Source of the DNA: Methylobacteriaceae bacterium
GTDB lineage: Bacteria > Pseudomonadota > Alphaproteobacteria > Rhizobiales > Beijerinckiaceae
Direction: 5' to 3'
Length of the DNA: 13,055 nt
Assembly: GCA_019247255.1 (NCBI GenBank)
Contig: JAFAPJ010000348.1
Coordinates: 1 to 13,055, forward strand
Shown here one piece after another: positions 12,030 to 13,055 of the stretch (its first letter is position 1; each line of letters begins with the position of its first letter). The notes under the pieces were generated by a model, which made no database searches, was not told the origin of the DNA, and saw nothing but the letters and a program-made list of their open reading frames with translations. Position numbers and translations under genes: made by a program.

Positions 12030-12674
12030 ATGGCCACGCTCACACTCGACGCCCTCGACCTCGCGGCGCTCCTGTGTTCACGCGTCTGTCATGACGTCAT
12101 CAGCCCGGTGGGCGCGATCGTCAACGGTCTTGAGGTCCTGGAAGAGGAGAAGGACCCGGCGATGCAGGAGTTCGCGCTCGACCTCATCCGGAAGAGCGCG
12201 AAGCAGGCCTCGGCGCGCCTGCAATTCGCGCGGCTCGCCTTCGGGGCGGCGGGCTCGGCCGGGGCCGCGATCGATCTCGGCGACGCGGAGGCGGTCGCGC
12301 GCGGAATGTTCGGGGACGAGAAGACGACGCTCGCCTGGTCGGCGCCGCGCGCGCTCATGCCGAAGAACCGGGTGAAGCTCCTGCTCAACCTCGTGGTGCT
12401 GGCGACGGCCGCGATCCCGCGCGGCGGGGCGGTCGACGTTCTCGTCACCGGCGACGAGGACACGACGAGCTTCGTGCTCACCGCGAAAGGCGTGAACGCC
12501 CGCATCCCGCCCCATGCCGAGGCGCTGCTCAGCGGGGAGCCGGAGGAGGGCCGCGTCGACGCGCACGGCATCCAGACGTTCTTCGCCGGGCTCGTCGCCC
12601 GGGAGGCCGGCATGGGGGTGCGCCTCTCGCTCGAGGGCGACACGGTCACGATCCGGGCCCGGGCCGAGCGCTGA
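12030..12674 (+). CDS. chpT: Histidine phosphotransferase ChpT
   Basis: 214 aa from ATG 12030, which has GGAG six bases upstream; a TTG at 12003 would add nine residues and is less likely. The phospho-accepting helix is LDLAALLCSRVCHDVISPVG (9-28), with H21 in the C-H-D-x-I-S-P-V-G-A-I motif diagnostic of ChpT. KNRVKLLLNLVVLATAAIPRG marks the degenerate ATPase-like domain that does not bind ATP. ChpT passes phosphate from hybrid kinase CckA to CtrA and CpdR, controlling replication licensing, flagellar genes and division in alphaproteobacteria. It is usually single copy. The gene is followed after 102 bp by a CheA-like kinase, the arrangement I associate with Methylobacterium. A GANTC palindrome lies upstream. 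Confidence 0.9.
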   Translation: MATLTLDALDLAALLCSRVCHDVISPVGAIVNGLEVLEEEKDPAMQEFALDLIRKSAKQASARLQFARLAFGAAGSAGAAIDLGDAEAVARGMFGDEKTTLAWSAPRALMPKNRVKLLLNLVVLATAAIPRGGAVDVLVTGDEDTTSFVLTAKGVNARIPPHAEALLSGEPEEGRVDAHGIQTFFAGLVAREAGMGVRLSLEGDTVTIRARAER

Positions 12675-12683
12675 GCGACGAGG

Positions 12684-12707
12684 TTCGGCCCGTCGGATCA
12701 GGCCGAA
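12684..12707 (+). terminator. Weak hairpin after chpT
   Basis: TTCGGCC (12684-12690) and GGCCGAA (12701-12707), a perfect 7-bp stem with a 10-base loop, 9 bp past the chpT stop. The A/G-rich bases that follow do not form a T-run, so it may only attenuate transcription into the kinase gene. Confidence 0.35.
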
Positions 12708-12776
12708 AGAGAACGTAAACCCATCGAGGTCAGTGTCGGCGACGCCCCATCATCGAGTTGCGTCGAGCCGGCCTTC

Positions 12777-13055
12777 GTGGACGATCTGCTCCGAGAGTTC
12801 CTGACGGAGACCGGCGAGCATCTCGACACGGTGGATTCCGAGCTCGTCCGCTTCGAACGCAGCCCGGCCGACGCGCAGATCCTGCGCAACATCTTCCGGC
12901 TCGTCCACACGATCAAAGGCACCTGCGGGTTTCTCGGCCTTCCCCGGCTCGAGGCGCTGGCCCACGCGGCCGAGGCGCTCATGGAGCCGCTCCGGGACGG
13001 CGCCGTCCCGACGGCCGAGGTCGTCACGCTCATCCTCTCGACGGTCGACCGGCTG
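12777..13055 (+). CDS. CheA-like histidine kinase, N-terminal HPt domain (3' truncated by window)
   Basis: The first 93 residues, open to the window end. The start is the GTG at 12777 because the family N-terminus is M-D-D-L-L-R-E-F-L-T-E-T; the frame is open upstream but encodes nothing family-like. The SD is poor. ETGEHLDTVDSELVRFE is HPt helix A. The phospho-accepting H44 lies in RLVHTIKGTCGFLGLPRLEA (41-60), followed by LAHAAEALME. CheA P1 domains have this H-T-I-K-G-T/S-x-x motif. Dimerisation, ATPase and receiver-coupling domains would lie beyond the window. It is probably a non-chemotaxis CheA-type kinase working beside ChpT; this is inferred from linkage alone. Confidence 0.85.
   Translation, partial: MDDLLREFLTETGEHLDTVDSELVRFERSPADAQILRNIFRLVHTIKGTCGFLGLPRLEALAHAAEALMEPLRDGAVPTAEVVTLILSTVDRL

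Noticed and set aside
10213..12375. 720-codon open frame on the plus strand
   Set aside because: Antisense to cytochrome b and cysQ, and out of frame with chpT. The composition is shadow-like, with no motif.

Overview
This is a GC-rich window with strong third-position G/C bias. It looks like the chromosome of an alphaproteobacterium of the order Rhizobiales (Hyphomicrobiales), most likely a Methylobacterium-like organism. The main clues are a ChpT phosphotransferase (CckA-ChpT-CtrA relay), CtrA-type TTAA-N7-TTAAC and EcfG-type GGAAC-N16-CGTT motifs, a DUF1134/EipA protein, and a DUF3618/phage-holin-family stress cluster. Nearly every base is accounted for: no intergenic gap exceeds about 165 bp, and I see no mobile element, CRISPR array, tRNA or rRNA.

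Layout. (1) 1-116: the 3' end of pyruvate kinase. (2) 119-3481: a probable general-stress/envelope block, made of a YihY/BrkB membrane protein with its own EcfG-like promoter, then a four-gene operon (DUF883-like tail-anchored protein, YqjE/holin-family protein, DUF3618 protein, second DUF883-like protein) with a second EcfG-like promoter. (3) 3488-3994: two CtrA-type boxes flanking a hairpin, then a single-domain response regulator. (4) 3997-7120: metabolic genes, comprising a DapA-family lyase/aldolase (-), a D-amino-acid-transaminase-like enzyme (+), a small proline-rich exported protein (+), and an SDR oxidoreductase with an atypical active site (-). (5) 7148-8543: a small CTG-start membrane/coiled-coil ORF coupled to eipA (-), and a divergent exported YHS-like protein (+). 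(6) 8628-10971: a minus-strand redox group of cytochrome b, Tat-exported molybdopterin oxidoreductase and exported fasciclin protein. Its two transcription units share one two-block promoter motif at identical spacing. (7) 11080-11910: cysQ-like phosphatase (-). (8) 12030-13055: chpT and the start of a CheA-like kinase (+).

The most interesting regulatory signals are the twin promoter GCGAAACTTT/TCCGTA (GAAAC-N17-CGTA) at 9249-9276 and 11025-11052, which ties the fasciclin protein to the cytochrome b/Moco enzyme as a likely ECF-sigma regulon; the EcfG-like promoters of the stress block; and the paired CtrA boxes. All functional calls come from reading motifs by eye. No database search or folding program was run.
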